Below, piece after piece: positions 8,586 to 19,904 of a stretch of DNA of 50,308 nucleotides. Position numbers and translations under genes: made by a program. The stretch covers positions 1 through 50,308 of the forward strand of contig JANTGM010000036.1 in the NCBI GenBank assembly GCA_024762925.1, written 5' to 3'. Under the pieces are notes generated by a model. The model did not search any database. It had not been told where the DNA came from and was given only the letters and a program-made list of their open reading frames with translations. Position 1 is the first letter of the stretch. The number at the start of each line of letters is the position of its first letter. Source of the DNA: Kofleriaceae bacterium. Its GTDB lineage: Bacteria > Myxococcota_A > Polyangia > Haliangiales > Haliangiaceae.

Positions 8586-10418
8586 CTAGCGCTTGCGCTT
8601 CTTTTTGCCCTGGTTGGACTTCTTCTTTTTGCTCTTGTTGCCAGTGGACGTTTTCTTGGGAGGTTGCGTGCTTTCTTCCATTTCCTTCTCCTCCGACTCT
8701 GCATCAATCGCAGCTACCGCCGCCGCATGTGCCTTTTGCGCAGCTGGTTCCTGCTTATGCATGTAGAGATGGTGCAGCGCTGTGAAGCAGGTGTTGGTGA
8801 AGATGTAGAGCGTGAGGCCCGCTGGGAAGAAGAACGAGAAGACACCGAACATGACAGGCATGCCGTACATGAGCATCTTCTGCTGTGCCCCTGTACCCGT
8901 CGACGGCGTAAGGCGGGTCTGCAGGAACATCATTGCCGTGAGCAGCACAGGCATGACGTGGTACGGATCGGGAAGCGTAAGGTCGTCAATCCAACCTGGG
9001 ATAAACGGCGCTTGGTAAAGCTCGCCTGCAACGGTCAAGGATCGATAGAGCGCAAACCAAATTGGCATTTGCAGAAGCATCGGCAAGCAACCCGACATTG
9101 GATTGACTTTGTGTGCCTTAAAGAGATTCATAGTCTCGGTGTTTTGCCGAGCCCGATCGTCTTTGTACTTCTCTTTGATCTTTTCAAGCTGCGGCTTGAG
9201 CCTCGACATCGCTTTCATCGACTTCATCGATTTGTGCGTCCAAGGGAGTGTGAGTCCCTTTACGACCAACGTGAGCAAGAAGATGGCAATGCCCCAATTG
9301 ACAACAAATCCCTGAAAGAAATTGAGCAGGCTCAGCAGTGGGCCTGCGATAATTCCGAGGAATCCAAGGTCCACAGACTCTTCGAACTTCGTATTGACGC
9401 CAGACTCTTTGCTCGCATCAGCGAGCGCACTGCGATACTTCGGCCCCATGTAAACGGCGATACGACTGCGCAACCCCGGCTCACCACCTTTTAGCTCGAC
9501 ACTGTCCTGAACCATGTCCAGCCCCATGCCACCAACCACGTCCTCGAGTGGGTAAGCATTGCAATCGATGCGGCGATCTTCGGTGTCTTTGAATGAAACA
9601 GCAGCGAGGAAGTAGGCGTGGTCAAAACCACCCCAGTAAATCTTGCCTGTGCGCTTCTTCTCGCCCTTCTTTGTAAGCGACTTCGTGCCCCTCTTCTTGA
9701 CCTCGTCATCAACGAAGCACGCACTTTTCCAAAGCCGCTCAACACGCTGAAACATGCCTGCCTCTCCCGTTTTCGGGTCTTGCTGGCCATAGAGTGAAAC
9801 TGCGAGAGATTGCTTAGCTGACGTTGCGCCGACAAGCTCGAGACTCACATCCATCACAATTAGGTATTTCGAGTGCAGCGTGATGTCCTTTACGACGCGA
9901 ATGTCCTTTGACTCCCACGTAAATCGAAGCTCCGTCTCGCTGCGCTTCTCACCCTGCCACTCTGCGGTGCGTGGAATGTTAAACGTTGAGTCTTCGAACC
10001 AAACCCGCAAGTTTCGATACGCCTCATCTTGCACACGAACCATGTTCTCGGGCTTCTTCGTCTTTAGGTTTCGAAGCCGTGGTGCCTTGAGCTCGTAGCT
10101 TGTGAGCGCTGCGCCATAGCTCGAAAAGCGCGCACGCACATTGGGCGTTTCGAAATCGAAGAACTGTTCAGGCCCACGATGAATTTCTGCTACGGGCGCG
10201 GGAGTCGGAGCAACACCAGCTTCGACCTCTGTGTGAGGAGCATCTCCGCGATTGCGAGCGGATTCTGTCGGAACTTCGGGCTTTGCAACTTCTGTCGCCG
10301 ACTCCTTGTCCTCAGACTTTTTCTCAGGCTTCTCTGGCGGAAATACCGTTGTCCAGATCAGCATAATTCCGAAGGCAATGCCCACGGCCAACATCAGGCG
10401 TTTGCCTTGGTCTTCCAT
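8586..10418 (-). CDS. yidC: Membrane protein insertase YidC
   Basis: YidC inserts proteins into the inner membrane alone or with SecYEG. The 610-residue product has the Gram-negative layout. There is an N-terminal membrane anchor (about 7-27), a charged linker and a large periplasmic domain. The conserved five-helix core begins near [21 protein letters not shown], with [21 protein letters not shown] and [16 protein letters not shown]. The tail is very basic ([14 protein letters not shown]), as in YidC proteins that contact ribosomes. The ATG shares one base with the yidD stop (TAATG). Confidence 0.97.
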   Translation of the reverse strand: MEDQGKRLMLAVGIAFGIMLIWTTVFPPEKPEKKSEDKESATEVAKPEVPTESARNRGDAPHTEVEAGVAPTPAPVAEIHRGPEQFFDFETPNVRARFSSYGAALTSYELKAPRLRNLKTKKPENMVRVQDEAYRNLRVWFEDSTFNIPRTAEWQGEKRSETELRFTWESKDIRVVKDITLHSKYLIVMDVSLELVGATSAKQSLAVSLYGQQDPKTGEAGMFQRVERLWKSACFVDDEVKKRGTKSLTKKGEKKRTGKIYWGGFDHAYFLAAVSFKDTEDRRIDCNAYPLEDVVGGMGLDMVQDSVELKGGEPGLRSRIAVYMGPKYRSALADASKESGVNTKFEESVDLGFLGIIAGPLLSLLNFFQGFVVNWGIAIFLLTLVVKGLTLPWTHKSMKSMKAMSRLKPQLEKIKEKYKDDRARQNTETMNLFKAHKVNPMSGCLPMLLQMPIWFALYRSLTVAGELYQAPFIPGWIDDLTLPDPYHVMPVLLTAMMFLQTRLTPSTGTGAQQKMLMYGMPVMFGVFSFFFPAGLTLYIFTNTCFTALHHLYMHKQEPAAQKAHAAAVAAIDAESEEKEMEESTQPPKKTSTGNKSKKKKSNQGKKKRKR

Positions 10419-10666
10419 TACTCTTTACATTTCCCCTGGTGGCATACGGGATCGTAGCCACCAGCAAATAGCGGATTACAGCGCAGCAAACGCCATAGAG
10501 CCTTAAAACTTCCGACGACGATTCCATGCTGCTCGACGGCTTCGATCGCGTATTCGGAGCAGGTTGGGAGGTAGCGGCATGTCGGCCGACCTTTTAGCGG
10601 AGAGAGGTAGCGTCGATAGAACCGCACGGGTGCGAGCCACATGCGCATCAAGACGCCTTTTTTCAC
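10418..10666 (-). CDS. yidD: Membrane protein insertion efficiency factor YidD
   Basis: YidD is a small inner-membrane-associated protein that helps YidC-dependent insertion. The 82-residue product contains the family core [30 protein letters not shown] and [12 protein letters not shown], with three conserved Cys residues. I place the start at GTG 10666 because it overlaps the rnpA stop (GTGA) and has GGAG 7 nt upstream. A longer frame from 10723 would extend back into rnpA and has no support. ATG 10648 is the other candidate. Confidence 0.92.
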   Translation of the reverse strand: MKKGVLMRMWLAPVRFYRRYLSPLKGRPTCRYLPTCSEYAIEAVEQHGIVVGSFKALWRLLRCNPLFAGGYDPVCHQGKCKE

Positions 10667-11043
10667 GATGCCACTCCAGCAAGTTGGAACATGGCGGGCT
10701 GTGCGCTTGCTAGGTCTCGCCACAGTTCGGCAGCGCTTACCGTGGAGGCGCGTTTTTTCGCAATGACAACCACATCGAGATTGCTAGCTAGCCACTCTGG
10801 ACGATCTACAGGTCGGGCTGTACGCACAAATTCGCGAACCAGGCGCTTAATCCGGTTGCGATTTACGGCGTTGCCGACCTTCTTGCTCACTGTTATTCCT
10901 AGGCGCCCGCGCCCCTGCACATCACACACGACGACAAAGTAGCGGGTATGGATGGCATTGCCAGCGCGCTGTACGCCGACAATCTCAACGCGTTTGCGAA
11001 GTCGCTGAGATTTTGGGAATGCGAACTTCACGTTGCGAGCCAT
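10663..11043 (-). CDS. rnpA: Ribonuclease P protein component
   Basis: RnpA is the protein subunit of RNase P, which removes the 5' leader of pre-tRNAs with the catalytic RNA. The 126-residue basic protein starts MARNVKFAFPKSQRLRKR and carries the RNR signature in ITVSKKVGNAVNRNRIKRLVRE. No good ribosome-binding site marks the start. ATG 11043 gives the family-like N-terminus; ATG 11049 and TTG 11058 are alternatives that add two or five residues. The gene follows rpmH by 51 bp and overlaps yidD. Confidence 0.94.
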   Translation of the reverse strand: MARNVKFAFPKSQRLRKRVEIVGVQRAGNAIHTRYFVVVCDVQGRGRLGITVSKKVGNAVNRNRIKRLVREFVRTARPVDRPEWLASNLDVVVIAKKRASTVSAAELWRDLASAQPAMFQLAGVAS

Positions 11044-11094
11044 GCACATCGGAAGCAAAGGCCAACGATCTGCAGGCTAATGCCCCTGTTGGGA

Positions 11095-11244
11095 CTACTT
11101 CTTAGCAGTCGTCACCGAGAGGCGCTTGCGCCCTCGTGCGCGTCGACGGTTCAGCACATTTCGACCGCCTTTGGTCTTCATGCGGGACCGAAATCCGTGG
11201 GTTCGTTTACGACTCTTATTGTGTGGTTGGAATGTACGCTTCAT
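11095..11244 (-). CDS. rpmH: 50S ribosomal protein L34
   Basis: This 49-residue protein reads [20 protein letters not shown], followed by [20 protein letters not shown] and a short tail, an almost canonical L34. GGAGG lies 8 nt upstream of the ATG. It heads the conserved rpmH-rnpA-yidD-yidC-khpB-mnmE operon that diverges from dnaA at bacterial origins. Confidence 0.98.
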   Translation of the reverse strand: MKRTFQPHNKSRKRTHGFRSRMKTKGGRNVLNRRRARGRKRLSVTTAKK

Positions 11245-11623
11245 GACAATTGCCTCCGTCTAAGACGAGCGCAGATCGATATCCGATGTGGTGCACTCCG
11301 TCAAGCTGAGACTCAAAATATGGTCAATCCGGACGCAGATAGATCGATTTGCCAAGATTGCCGAATCAGATGCCCGACAATGATGCGAACCATCACCCAA
11401 GCCGTGGATTTCTTGGTCCAATACTTGCCGAATTCGCTCCCACCACAACTCCGGAATTGCTAGCGATGCCAACACACAAAAATCGTCCTTCGGGAGTGAA
11501 GTCAGATCATAGTCTTGCGGAATCTGTACCCTTTTGTCCTTGCTGATCCAAATCTCGGTTTGCTAGTCAACTAGCCCTCATCTTGAGGCATCAAAAATCG
11601 AAGCTTCTGTCACTCGGCTCATG

Positions 11624-11662
11624 TTGGTTTCTCAAATTGGTTTCTCAAATTGGTTTCTCAAA
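11624..11662 (+). repeat. Three perfect tandem 13-mers (TTGGTTTCTCAAA), possible unwinding element
   Basis: Units 11624-11636, 11637-11649 and 11650-11662 are identical and abut exactly. They end 29 bp before a perfect DnaA box. Tandem AT-rich 13-mers next to DnaA boxes are the E. coli type of duplex unwinding element, although this unit sequence is different. They could also be a repeated regulator site in the dnaA promoter. Confidence 0.8.
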
Positions 11663-11691
11663 GAGCTCTCCTCAGTCGTTTTCAAATCGTT

Positions 11692-11700
11692 TTATCCACA
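11692..11700 (+). promoter_or_regulatory. DnaA box (perfect consensus)
   Basis: TTATCCACA matches the high-affinity DnaA box exactly. Weaker TTTTCCACA copies follow at 11737-11745 and 11791-11799 in the same orientation, with spacings of 45 and 54 bp between starts. Confidence 0.9.
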
Positions 11701-11903
11701 GCTTCAAGCTGCCTTCTCCCCATATTTTTACCTTTGTTTTCCACAAGTTTAGCGGCAATTGATCGGCATTATTCTAGCAACTTGGAGGGGTTTTCCACAC
11801 GCTCTTGCCTGGGCTGTGCATTCGCTCCCTGTGGATTCTTTTCAAGTTGGCCACAGCCAACTCGTTCTCCGAAACCGAGCCATCGCTCAGTAAGGCTTCG
11901 ACG

Positions 11904-13430
11904 TTGAACGAATTGTGGAGTTCGGCCATGCGCCGACTGTCGTCCCAGATCGCACCTCAGAACTTCGATATGTGGTTGCGCCCGATTGAATGTGATTCGA
12001 TCGATGGCAACACCGTTCATCTCAAAGTTCCAAACCCCTATGTGCGCCTCTGGTTCGAATCAAACTACCTCGATTCGGTCCTCTCTGAGCTTCGTGCCGA
12101 AACCGGGACAAGCTACGAGGTGGAGATCGAGGTGCTTGACGAAGATGCGCCAAATCCGGTCAACACCCCACCTGTGCGAGAAGGGCTGCGACCAAGTGCG
12201 CCATCCCGAACGCCCGGACAACAAGACCTCGGCTCATTTGCGCAAGAAGCCATGGCTGGTCCACCAATAGGTCCAGCTGCAGAACCGGCGGTCTCTACCG
12301 GTACCTCCAGCCAGCGAGCTTTACAAGAGTATTCCAACGGGACCAACCAGCGACCCCCAGCATCGAACGACGGAGTTCCCGATCCACTTCGCGATGACTC
12401 CATCGTCAATGTTGCACTCAACCCGCGCTACAACTTTGATGCCTTTGTTGCAGGTCCCTCCAACCAACTTGCCTTTGCAGCAGCACAAAGCTGCGCCAAT
12501 AGCTACCCACCCAAATACAACCCGGTTTTTATCTGTGGGGGTGTGGGTCTTGGCAAGACGCACTTGCTGCACGCCATTGGCCATCAAATCCTCAAGACTC
12601 GCCCAAATTCGAAGCTCTGCTACATCTCGGGTGAGCGCTTCATGAACGAGTATGTGCACGCGATTCGCACCAACCAGATGCATACATTCCGTCACCGCTA
12701 CCGTGAAAACTGCGACGTACTCCTTGTAGATGATGTGCAGTTTCTCGCTGGCAAAGATGGCACCCAAGATGAGTTCTTCCATACCTTTAACGCACTTCAC
12801 GACAGTCATCGACAGATTGTTCTAACGGCAGATCGCAAGCCTCACGAGATTTCTGACATTGCCGACCGACTTCGTTCCCGCTTTGCCTGGGGACTTTTGG
12901 CTGATGTCGAGCCACCAGAACTCGAAGTGCGGATGGCCATTCTCAACGAGAAGGCCGCCCAAGAGAACATCGATCTGCCCGACAGCGTGAGCATGTACAT
13001 CGCTACTTCCATTAAGAGCAACGTACGAGAGCTTGAGGGCGCACTAATTCGCTTGGCGGCATACGCTTCTCTTTCGCGACGAGAAATCACCTTGGAGTTT
13101 GCGCGCGAAACTCTTGAGGGTTCGATTACTCGCCCACCCGAACACCTAACGGTAGACACGATTCTGAAGACGGTTGCTGGTTACTATGGGCTCAAGGTTG
13201 CAGACCTCAAGAGCCCACGGCGGCACAAGTCCATCGCAGGTCCGCGAGCTGTGGCGATGTATCTCGCCCGCACGCACACCAAAGAATCGTATCCGGATTT
13301 GGGCCGCGCCTTTGGCGGAAAGCATCACACCACGGTAATTTCCGCGGTTGAGAAAATCACCAAGAAACTCCTCGAAGACGACGGGTTACGGGGTGAAGTC
13401 TCAGCAATCGAAAACAATCTCCTTCGGTAG
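11904..13430 (+). CDS. dnaA: Chromosomal replication initiator DnaA
   Basis: DnaA binds DnaA boxes, forms an ATP-bound filament and opens the origin. Domain I begins LNELWSSAMRRLSSQIAP and includes FDMWLRPIE; a variable Pro/Ser-rich domain II follows. Domain III is AAA+ with Walker A GGVGLGKTHLL and Walker B LLVDDVQFL. Domain IV ends with the DnaA signature HHTTVISAVEKI. There is no ATG in the right place. TTG 11904 is chosen because AAGG lies 8 nt upstream and the product then begins like other DnaA proteins (508 residues). TTG 11847 or 11805 would add 19 or 33 residues of unfamiliar sequence. Confidence 0.95.
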   Translation: MNELWSSAMRRLSSQIAPQNFDMWLRPIECDSIDGNTVHLKVPNPYVRLWFESNYLDSVLSELRAETGTSYEVEIEVLDEDAPNPVNTPPVREGLRPSAPSRTPGQQDLGSFAQEAMAGPPIGPAAEPAVSTGTSSQRALQEYSNGTNQRPPASNDGVPDPLRDDSIVNVALNPRYNFDAFVAGPSNQLAFAAAQSCANSYPPKYNPVFICGGVGLGKTHLLHAIGHQILKTRPNSKLCYISGERFMNEYVHAIRTNQMHTFRHRYRENCDVLLVDDVQFLAGKDGTQDEFFHTFNALHDSHRQIVLTADRKPHEISDIADRLRSRFAWGLLADVEPPELEVRMAILNEKAAQENIDLPDSVSMYIATSIKSNVRELEGALIRLAAYASLSRREITLEFARETLEGSITRPPEHLTVDTILKTVAGYYGLKVADLKSPRRHKSIAGPRAVAMYLARTHTKESYPDLGRAFGGKHHTTVISAVEKITKKLLEDDGLRGEVSAIENNLLR

Positions 13431-14108
13431 GATGCCCACTCGATAGGATGATTTGGCAAATCTTCCGAGATTGTCACTGTTAGCCTGTTTCAACCTGGAT
13501 TCATGGCCAAAGCGTGCTCCGGTCGCTCGTCGTCGTTGCTGATACTGCCAGCAGTTGGCTTGTTGTACTGCGAGCTGCCCAAGCCCCTCCAGCGAGTTTC
13601 AGACATCGCTCGGGACGCGCATTCCGTTTGGTTCGAGCGCGCTTTGGAATCCACCCATCGCGCGCCACAAAGCCTTCCAAGGGCACATTCAGTTGCTCTG
13701 GTTGCTCTGGGCACGGCTCCGCCTTGAGACTTGCCACAGCCTTTCATGAGGAATTCCGTTGCGAGCACTATCATTATTTCCTGCACACTTCCTCTCCCAT
13801 CGGTGACAGCGACGTGGATAACTCTGTGGGTTCGCTGTGATCGACGCTGTGACCAAATGTAGGGCAAGTTCTGGGGTTTTCCGGAGTACACAAAGAATCC
13901 GAAACTCGTCCCCACAACTCAACTGATCAACCCTCAGTCCGGAGTTCCCGGGAGTGAAATGGATCCAACCAAATCCGGATCTTTTCCACATAACCGCACA
14001 TCCTCTTACTACTACTATCCTTTTTTTTTATTCTTCCTCTCAATTAATAGATAGTGCGCAGCACCCAAACGCACACCCAAACCCTAGGCAGGCATCGCGA
14101 GACAACTC
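13431..14108. other. oriC: dnaA-dnaN intergenic region, likely chromosomal origin
   Basis: This 678-bp interval holds no supported gene. It contains a minus-strand DnaA box at 13813-13821 (reverse complement TTATCCACG), further weak TGTGG or CCACA elements, and a terminal unwinding-type module (13982-14050). The dnaA-dnaN gap is a common origin position in bacteria. Confidence 0.8.
13982..14050 (+). promoter_or_regulatory. oriC: Candidate basal unwinding system: DnaA box, trinucleotide run, T-tract
   Basis: In order there is a DnaA box TTTTCCACA (13982-13990), a 14-nt spacer, CTTACTACTACTA (14005-14017), nine T residues (14021-14029) and AT-rich sequence to 14050. The complement of the CTA run is TAGTAGTAG, which fits the DnaA-trio consensus 3'-[G/A]A[T/A]-5' described for Bacillus subtilis. 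The order box, spacer, trio, AT-rich tract is the basal unwinding layout. This is the best candidate for the site of strand opening. Confidence 0.75.
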
Positions 14109-15209
14109 ATGCAGTTCAAAATCAAGAAGACAGAATTTTTGAAAGGCCTGCGCCTCGCGCAAAGCATCGCCGACCGCAAGAGCACAATGCCTATGTTGGC
14201 AAACGTGCTGCTCAAACTCGAAGGAGAAAACCAACTCCTTGTTGTTGCAACCGATCTTAACGTTTCGCTATCCGCTCACCTCCAGAGCAAAAACACGGGA
14301 GAAGGGGGAATCACTGTCGGCGCAAAAGCGCTTCATGACATCATCACGAATCTCCCAGGCGAAGACGTAGAAGTAAAACGCGCTGACAACAACTGGGCAG
14401 AGATTCGCTCGGGCAAAGTGAAGTACCGATTGGTAGGTATGCCCGATCGCGACTTCCCAAAAGTTCCGGACCCCACCGAATCCCAATTCCAAAACGTCGA
14501 TGCTTCAACACTCCGGAGCATGATCGACCACACGTTGTTTTCTGTTTCCAATGACGAGACGCGTTTTCATCTCAATGGCGTTCTCTTCGAATCGGATGGT
14601 GATAACTCGCGAATGGTTTCCACCGATGGACATCGTCTCTCGAAGATCGATAAAGCACTCGCAGGAGGGCCAAAACTCACCGCTGGCGTGATCATTCCCA
14701 AGAAAGGCCTCTTGGAGATTAAGCGAACTCTGGACGGCATAGCGGGCAATTGTGAGCTAGCCATTAAGACCCCCTTTCTCTTCTTGCAGGGCAACGACAT
14801 TCATTTGGCAGTGAAGCTGATTGAATCGCAGTTCCCAAGATACGAAGCCGTCATTCCCAAGAACAACGAGCGCAAAATCACCGTTGATCGCGGACTTCTG
14901 TTGGATGCATTAAAGCGCGCACTACTCATGTCATCAGAAACTCGGGGGGTAAAAGTCTCGCTTGGCGAAGGGCAACTGATGATCAGTTCTGACAATCCGG
15001 ATATTGGAGAAGTCAAAGAAGAAATCGAAGCCCAAGTGAGCGGTGAAGAAGTCTCGGTTGGCTTTAATCCAAAATACGTGGTCGATATTCTCTCTCAGAT
15101 TTCTACTGAGACGGTCTCGGTAGAAATTGGCGGTGAGCTTGACCCTGTCGTTATTCGCCCTTCTGGCGAACTCGACTTTCTCGGCGTTGTGATGCCGATG
15201 CGCATCTAG
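14109..15209 (+). CDS. dnaN: DNA polymerase III beta sliding clamp
   Basis: The ring-shaped clamp tethers DNA polymerase III to its template and recruits many repair factors. The 366-residue length is normal, with the N-terminal MQFKIKKTEFLKGLRLAQSIADRKSTMPMLANVLL, the three repeated clamp folds and the C-terminal VVIRPSGELDFLGVVMPMRI. It starts at ATG 14109 with only a weak ribosome-binding site and shares one base with recF (TAGTG). Confidence 0.98.
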   Translation: MQFKIKKTEFLKGLRLAQSIADRKSTMPMLANVLLKLEGENQLLVVATDLNVSLSAHLQSKNTGEGGITVGAKALHDIITNLPGEDVEVKRADNNWAEIRSGKVKYRLVGMPDRDFPKVPDPTESQFQNVDASTLRSMIDHTLFSVSNDETRFHLNGVLFESDGDNSRMVSTDGHRLSKIDKALAGGPKLTAGVIIPKKGLLEIKRTLDGIAGNCELAIKTPFLFLQGNDIHLAVKLIESQFPRYEAVIPKNNERKITVDRGLLLDALKRALLMSSETRGVKVSLGEGQLMISSDNPDIGEVKEEIEAQVSGEEVSVGFNPKYVVDILSQISTETVSVEIGGELDPVVIRPSGELDFLGVVMPMRI

Positions 15210-16348
15210 TGCTAGTACGCGCCCTAAAGTTTACAGGCTTTCGCAATCTCGCACCCTCGAGCCTCGAGCCAGGTCCACGCTTCAACGTCTTCGCTGGCAA
15301 CAATGGCCAGGGCAAAACCAATTTATTGGAAGCCCTCTACGCGGTGTGCACCCTTCGCTCGTTTCGAAGTTCCCGGCTAAGAGATCTCATCAACATTGAT
15401 GGCGAGCAAGCCTATGTCGGCGCACGAGTCGACCGCGGTGGATTGGAACGTCGCTACGAACTCACAATCAATGCTCGCTCACGCATCGTACGTCTCGACA
15501 ATAAAGCGGTGCGACCGATTGCCAAGTACTTTGGTGACTTCAACGTTGTGCTCTTCGCTCCAGAGGATTTGCTGGTTGCCAAAGGCTCCCCCGGCGAGCG
15601 TCGACGCTTTCTCGACAGAGCGGTCTTCACCCTAAAACCAAGCTTCCTGGCCGTGGCTCAGGACTTTGAAAAGGTATTGAAGAGCCGAAACGTGGTCCTG
15701 CGAGATGAGCAACTCTCAAGCTCCTCGAAAGAGGAGATGCTTGACGTCTACGACCAACAACTCGCATCGCTATCTGCTCAGATCTTGTGGGCCCGAATTA
15801 ACTATCTGAAGAATGTTCAAGAGCGCTTTGCAGGCGCCTTTGAATCGATCACTCGCTCGGGCTTGCCAGCCTCTCTAAGCTATGAAGCTACTGGTGAGGT
15901 TCTTGGTGTTGAGCAATTTCCGGAGCTTCCATCCCAACAAGAAACCGAGGCATCCTATCTGGCGGCTCTCGCGAGTTCTCGACGCGCCGACCTACGCAGA
16001 GGAGCCACAAACGTTGGCCCCCATCGCGACGTGTTGCGATTTCAGCTCGCAGGTCAGCTTGCTGGCAACTTTGCCTCTCAGGGCCAATTGCGAGCCATGA
16101 TCTTGGCTTGGAAAACGGCAGAGATGGATCTTTTGGCAGAAGTTCACGAAGATCCACCGGCGCTCTTGCTCGACGATGTCTCCTCCGAACTCGACCCAAA
16201 ACGGAACGAATACCTCTTCGATTTCCTTCGGGGTCGAAAGAATCAGTGCTTCATTAGCACGACCCATCCGAAGTTCGTCTTGCTCTCTGAGGACCGACGC
16301 GATTTCCGGGTGGAAAACGGTCATATTGAAGAGTCTTCAAGTTTATGA
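15209..16348 (+). CDS. recF: DNA replication/repair ATPase RecF
   Basis: RecF is an SMC-like ATPase that, with RecO and RecR, loads RecA at gaps. The 379-residue protein has Walker A FAGNNGQGKTNLLEALYA (about 30-47), the RecF segment GSPGERRRFLDRAVF and the late signature plus Walker B LLLDDVSSELDPKR. The start is GTG, overlapping the last base of the dnaN stop. gyrB follows after 85 bp in the classic dnaA-dnaN-recF-gyrB order. Confidence 0.96.
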   Translation: MLVRALKFTGFRNLAPSSLEPGPRFNVFAGNNGQGKTNLLEALYAVCTLRSFRSSRLRDLINIDGEQAYVGARVDRGGLERRYELTINARSRIVRLDNKAVRPIAKYFGDFNVVLFAPEDLLVAKGSPGERRRFLDRAVFTLKPSFLAVAQDFEKVLKSRNVVLRDEQLSSSSKEEMLDVYDQQLASLSAQILWARINYLKNVQERFAGAFESITRSGLPASLSYEATGEVLGVEQFPELPSQQETEASYLAALASSRRADLRRGATNVGPHRDVLRFQLAGQLAGNFASQGQLRAMILAWKTAEMDLLAEVHEDPPALLLDDVSSELDPKRNEYLFDFLRGRKNQCFISTTHPKFVLLSEDRRDFRVENGHIEESSSL

Positions 16349-16385
16349 TGAGCTCGGGAAAAAGTTAAGAATTCGCATTCCTTAG

Positions 16386-18899
<2,514 letters not shown>

Positions 18900-18954
18900 G
18901 TGTGGCGTTTTGGCACCGCTCCTGGGGCGGAGGTAACGGTTTGGTGTGTGAGTG

Positions 18955-19611
18955 TTACAGATAGCGTGTGGGATCTTTGATCTGAGCGAGTTCAAATGCT
19001 TCACGGCGCTCAACACAGGTCCCGCACGTGCCGCAATGCGTCGTGCCACCTTTGTAACAACTCCATGTCATCGCAAAGGGCACCTCTAGTTCACCACCGA
19101 TCTTGGCGATGTCTGATTTCGACAAGGCAACAAAGGGCGTGAGCAAGGCCACCTGCTTCCAATCACAAAGACTAATCACTGTCTTCATGGCTTCAACAAA
19201 CTCAGCCCGACAGTCGGGATAGATCGTGTGGTCGCCGGCATGGGCTCCATAGGCAATTGCATCGAACTCGATTGAAATCGCATGTGCCACCGCCACTGAG
19301 AGCATAATCATGTTGCGATTTGGCACAACTGTCGCCTTCATTGACTCTTCGGTGTAGTGACCATCTGGGACTTCAACGTCGAGGTTAACTTGAGAGCTCT
19401 GGCCTGCGATTACCGGCGCCAAGCTGCGGAGGTCCACTGTTTCATAGGCGACGCCGGCATGTTCTGATATGGCTTTCGCAGCATCCAGCTCCACGGCGTG
19501 GCGCTGTCCATAGTCGAAGCCAATGGCCCTGACCTCGTGGCCTTGGGATAGGAGTTGGTAGAGCATTGTGCTTGAGTCCATTCCCCCGCTAAAAATTGCG
19601 ACCACCTTCAT
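18955..19611 (-). CDS. queC: 7-cyano-7-deazaguanine synthase QueC
   Basis: QueC converts 7-carboxy-7-deazaguanine to preQ0, an intermediate of the tRNA base queuosine. The 218-residue protein has the PP-loop VVAIFSGGMDSSTML near its start and the C-terminal zinc-binding cysteines (CYKGGTTHCGTCGTCVERREAF). The ATG lies at 19611 with no obvious ribosome-binding site, and I see no preQ1 riboswitch upstream. No other queuosine gene is adjacent. It converges on gyrB with a 55-bp gap. Confidence 0.95.
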   Translation of the reverse strand: MKVVAIFSGGMDSSTMLYQLLSQGHEVRAIGFDYGQRHAVELDAAKAISEHAGVAYETVDLRSLAPVIAGQSSQVNLDVEVPDGHYTEESMKATVVPNRNMIMLSVAVAHAISIEFDAIAYGAHAGDHTIYPDCRAEFVEAMKTVISLCDWKQVALLTPFVALSKSDIAKIGGELEVPFAMTWSCYKGGTTHCGTCGTCVERREAFELAQIKDPTRYL

Positions 19612-19803
19612 GGGGGCAGGCTAGTCAGTGGCTCTCCGATCTGCAAATGCCCGCTTGCTGAGTAGATGAAGACACTTCATACTATGGATGTCGGGGCAGG
19701 CTGATTCGGCCGTGTTTGACCAGACTTTGTGGGATATCACCCCCAAAAGCCCCAATGATCCCCCAATCCCCAATAGTTACGAGGGGTTGGGAATCCTCGA
19801 AAA

Positions 19804-19832
19804 TTGACAGCAAAGAGGACCACTGCTAGAAT
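19804..19832 (+). promoter_or_regulatory. Sigma-70-type promoter for cdnL
   Basis: TTGACA (19804-19809), a 17-bp spacer and TAGAAT (19827-19832) form a near-consensus housekeeping promoter. The start point should be near 19839, giving a leader of about 65 nt that begins at the foot of the following hairpin. Confidence 0.8.
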
Positions 19833-19840
19833 TGTAGATA

Positions 19841-19877
19841 CCTGTCTTTGTGCCCAACTTCTGGGCGCAAATGACAG
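19841..19877 (+). ncRNA. Long stem-loop at the 5' end of the cdnL leader
   Basis: The left arm CCTGTC-TTTG-TGCCCA pairs with the right arm TGGGCG-CAAA-T-GACAGG around the five-base loop ACTTC. That gives 16 base pairs with one G-U pair and one bulged T. It starts within a few bases of the predicted transcription start. No T-run follows, so it is not a standard terminator. It may stabilise the message or regulate it. Confidence 0.75.
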
Positions 19878-19904
19878 GAGCTGTCCAAAGGATCGAAATC
19901 GCTT

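Larger units (their letters stand above)
11245..11903. other. oriC: rpmH-dnaA intergenic region, part of the origin
   Basis: No gene is supported here; short frames on both strands lack family features. 11245-11620 shows nothing I can name apart from its role as the rpmH upstream region. From 11624 on there are three tandem 13-mers, then DnaA-box-like sites at 11692-11700 (TTATCCACA, perfect), 11737-11745 and 11791-11799 (TTTTCCACA), and 11830-11838 on the minus strand (GAATCCACA). The boxes fit dnaA autoregulation, origin function or both. Confidence 0.75.

Noticed and set aside
11260-11475. Short frames between rpmH and dnaA
   Set aside because: No recognisable motif and no ribosome-binding site; they fall in the probable regulatory region.
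13490-13915. A 141-codon minus-strand frame in the dnaA-dnaN gap
   Set aside because: Overlapping frames exist in both directions, the composition is not protein-like, and the interval carries origin signals.
18955-19700. preQ1 riboswitch upstream of queC
   Set aside because: I could not find the conserved preQ1 aptamer stem and A-rich tail in the queC leader.
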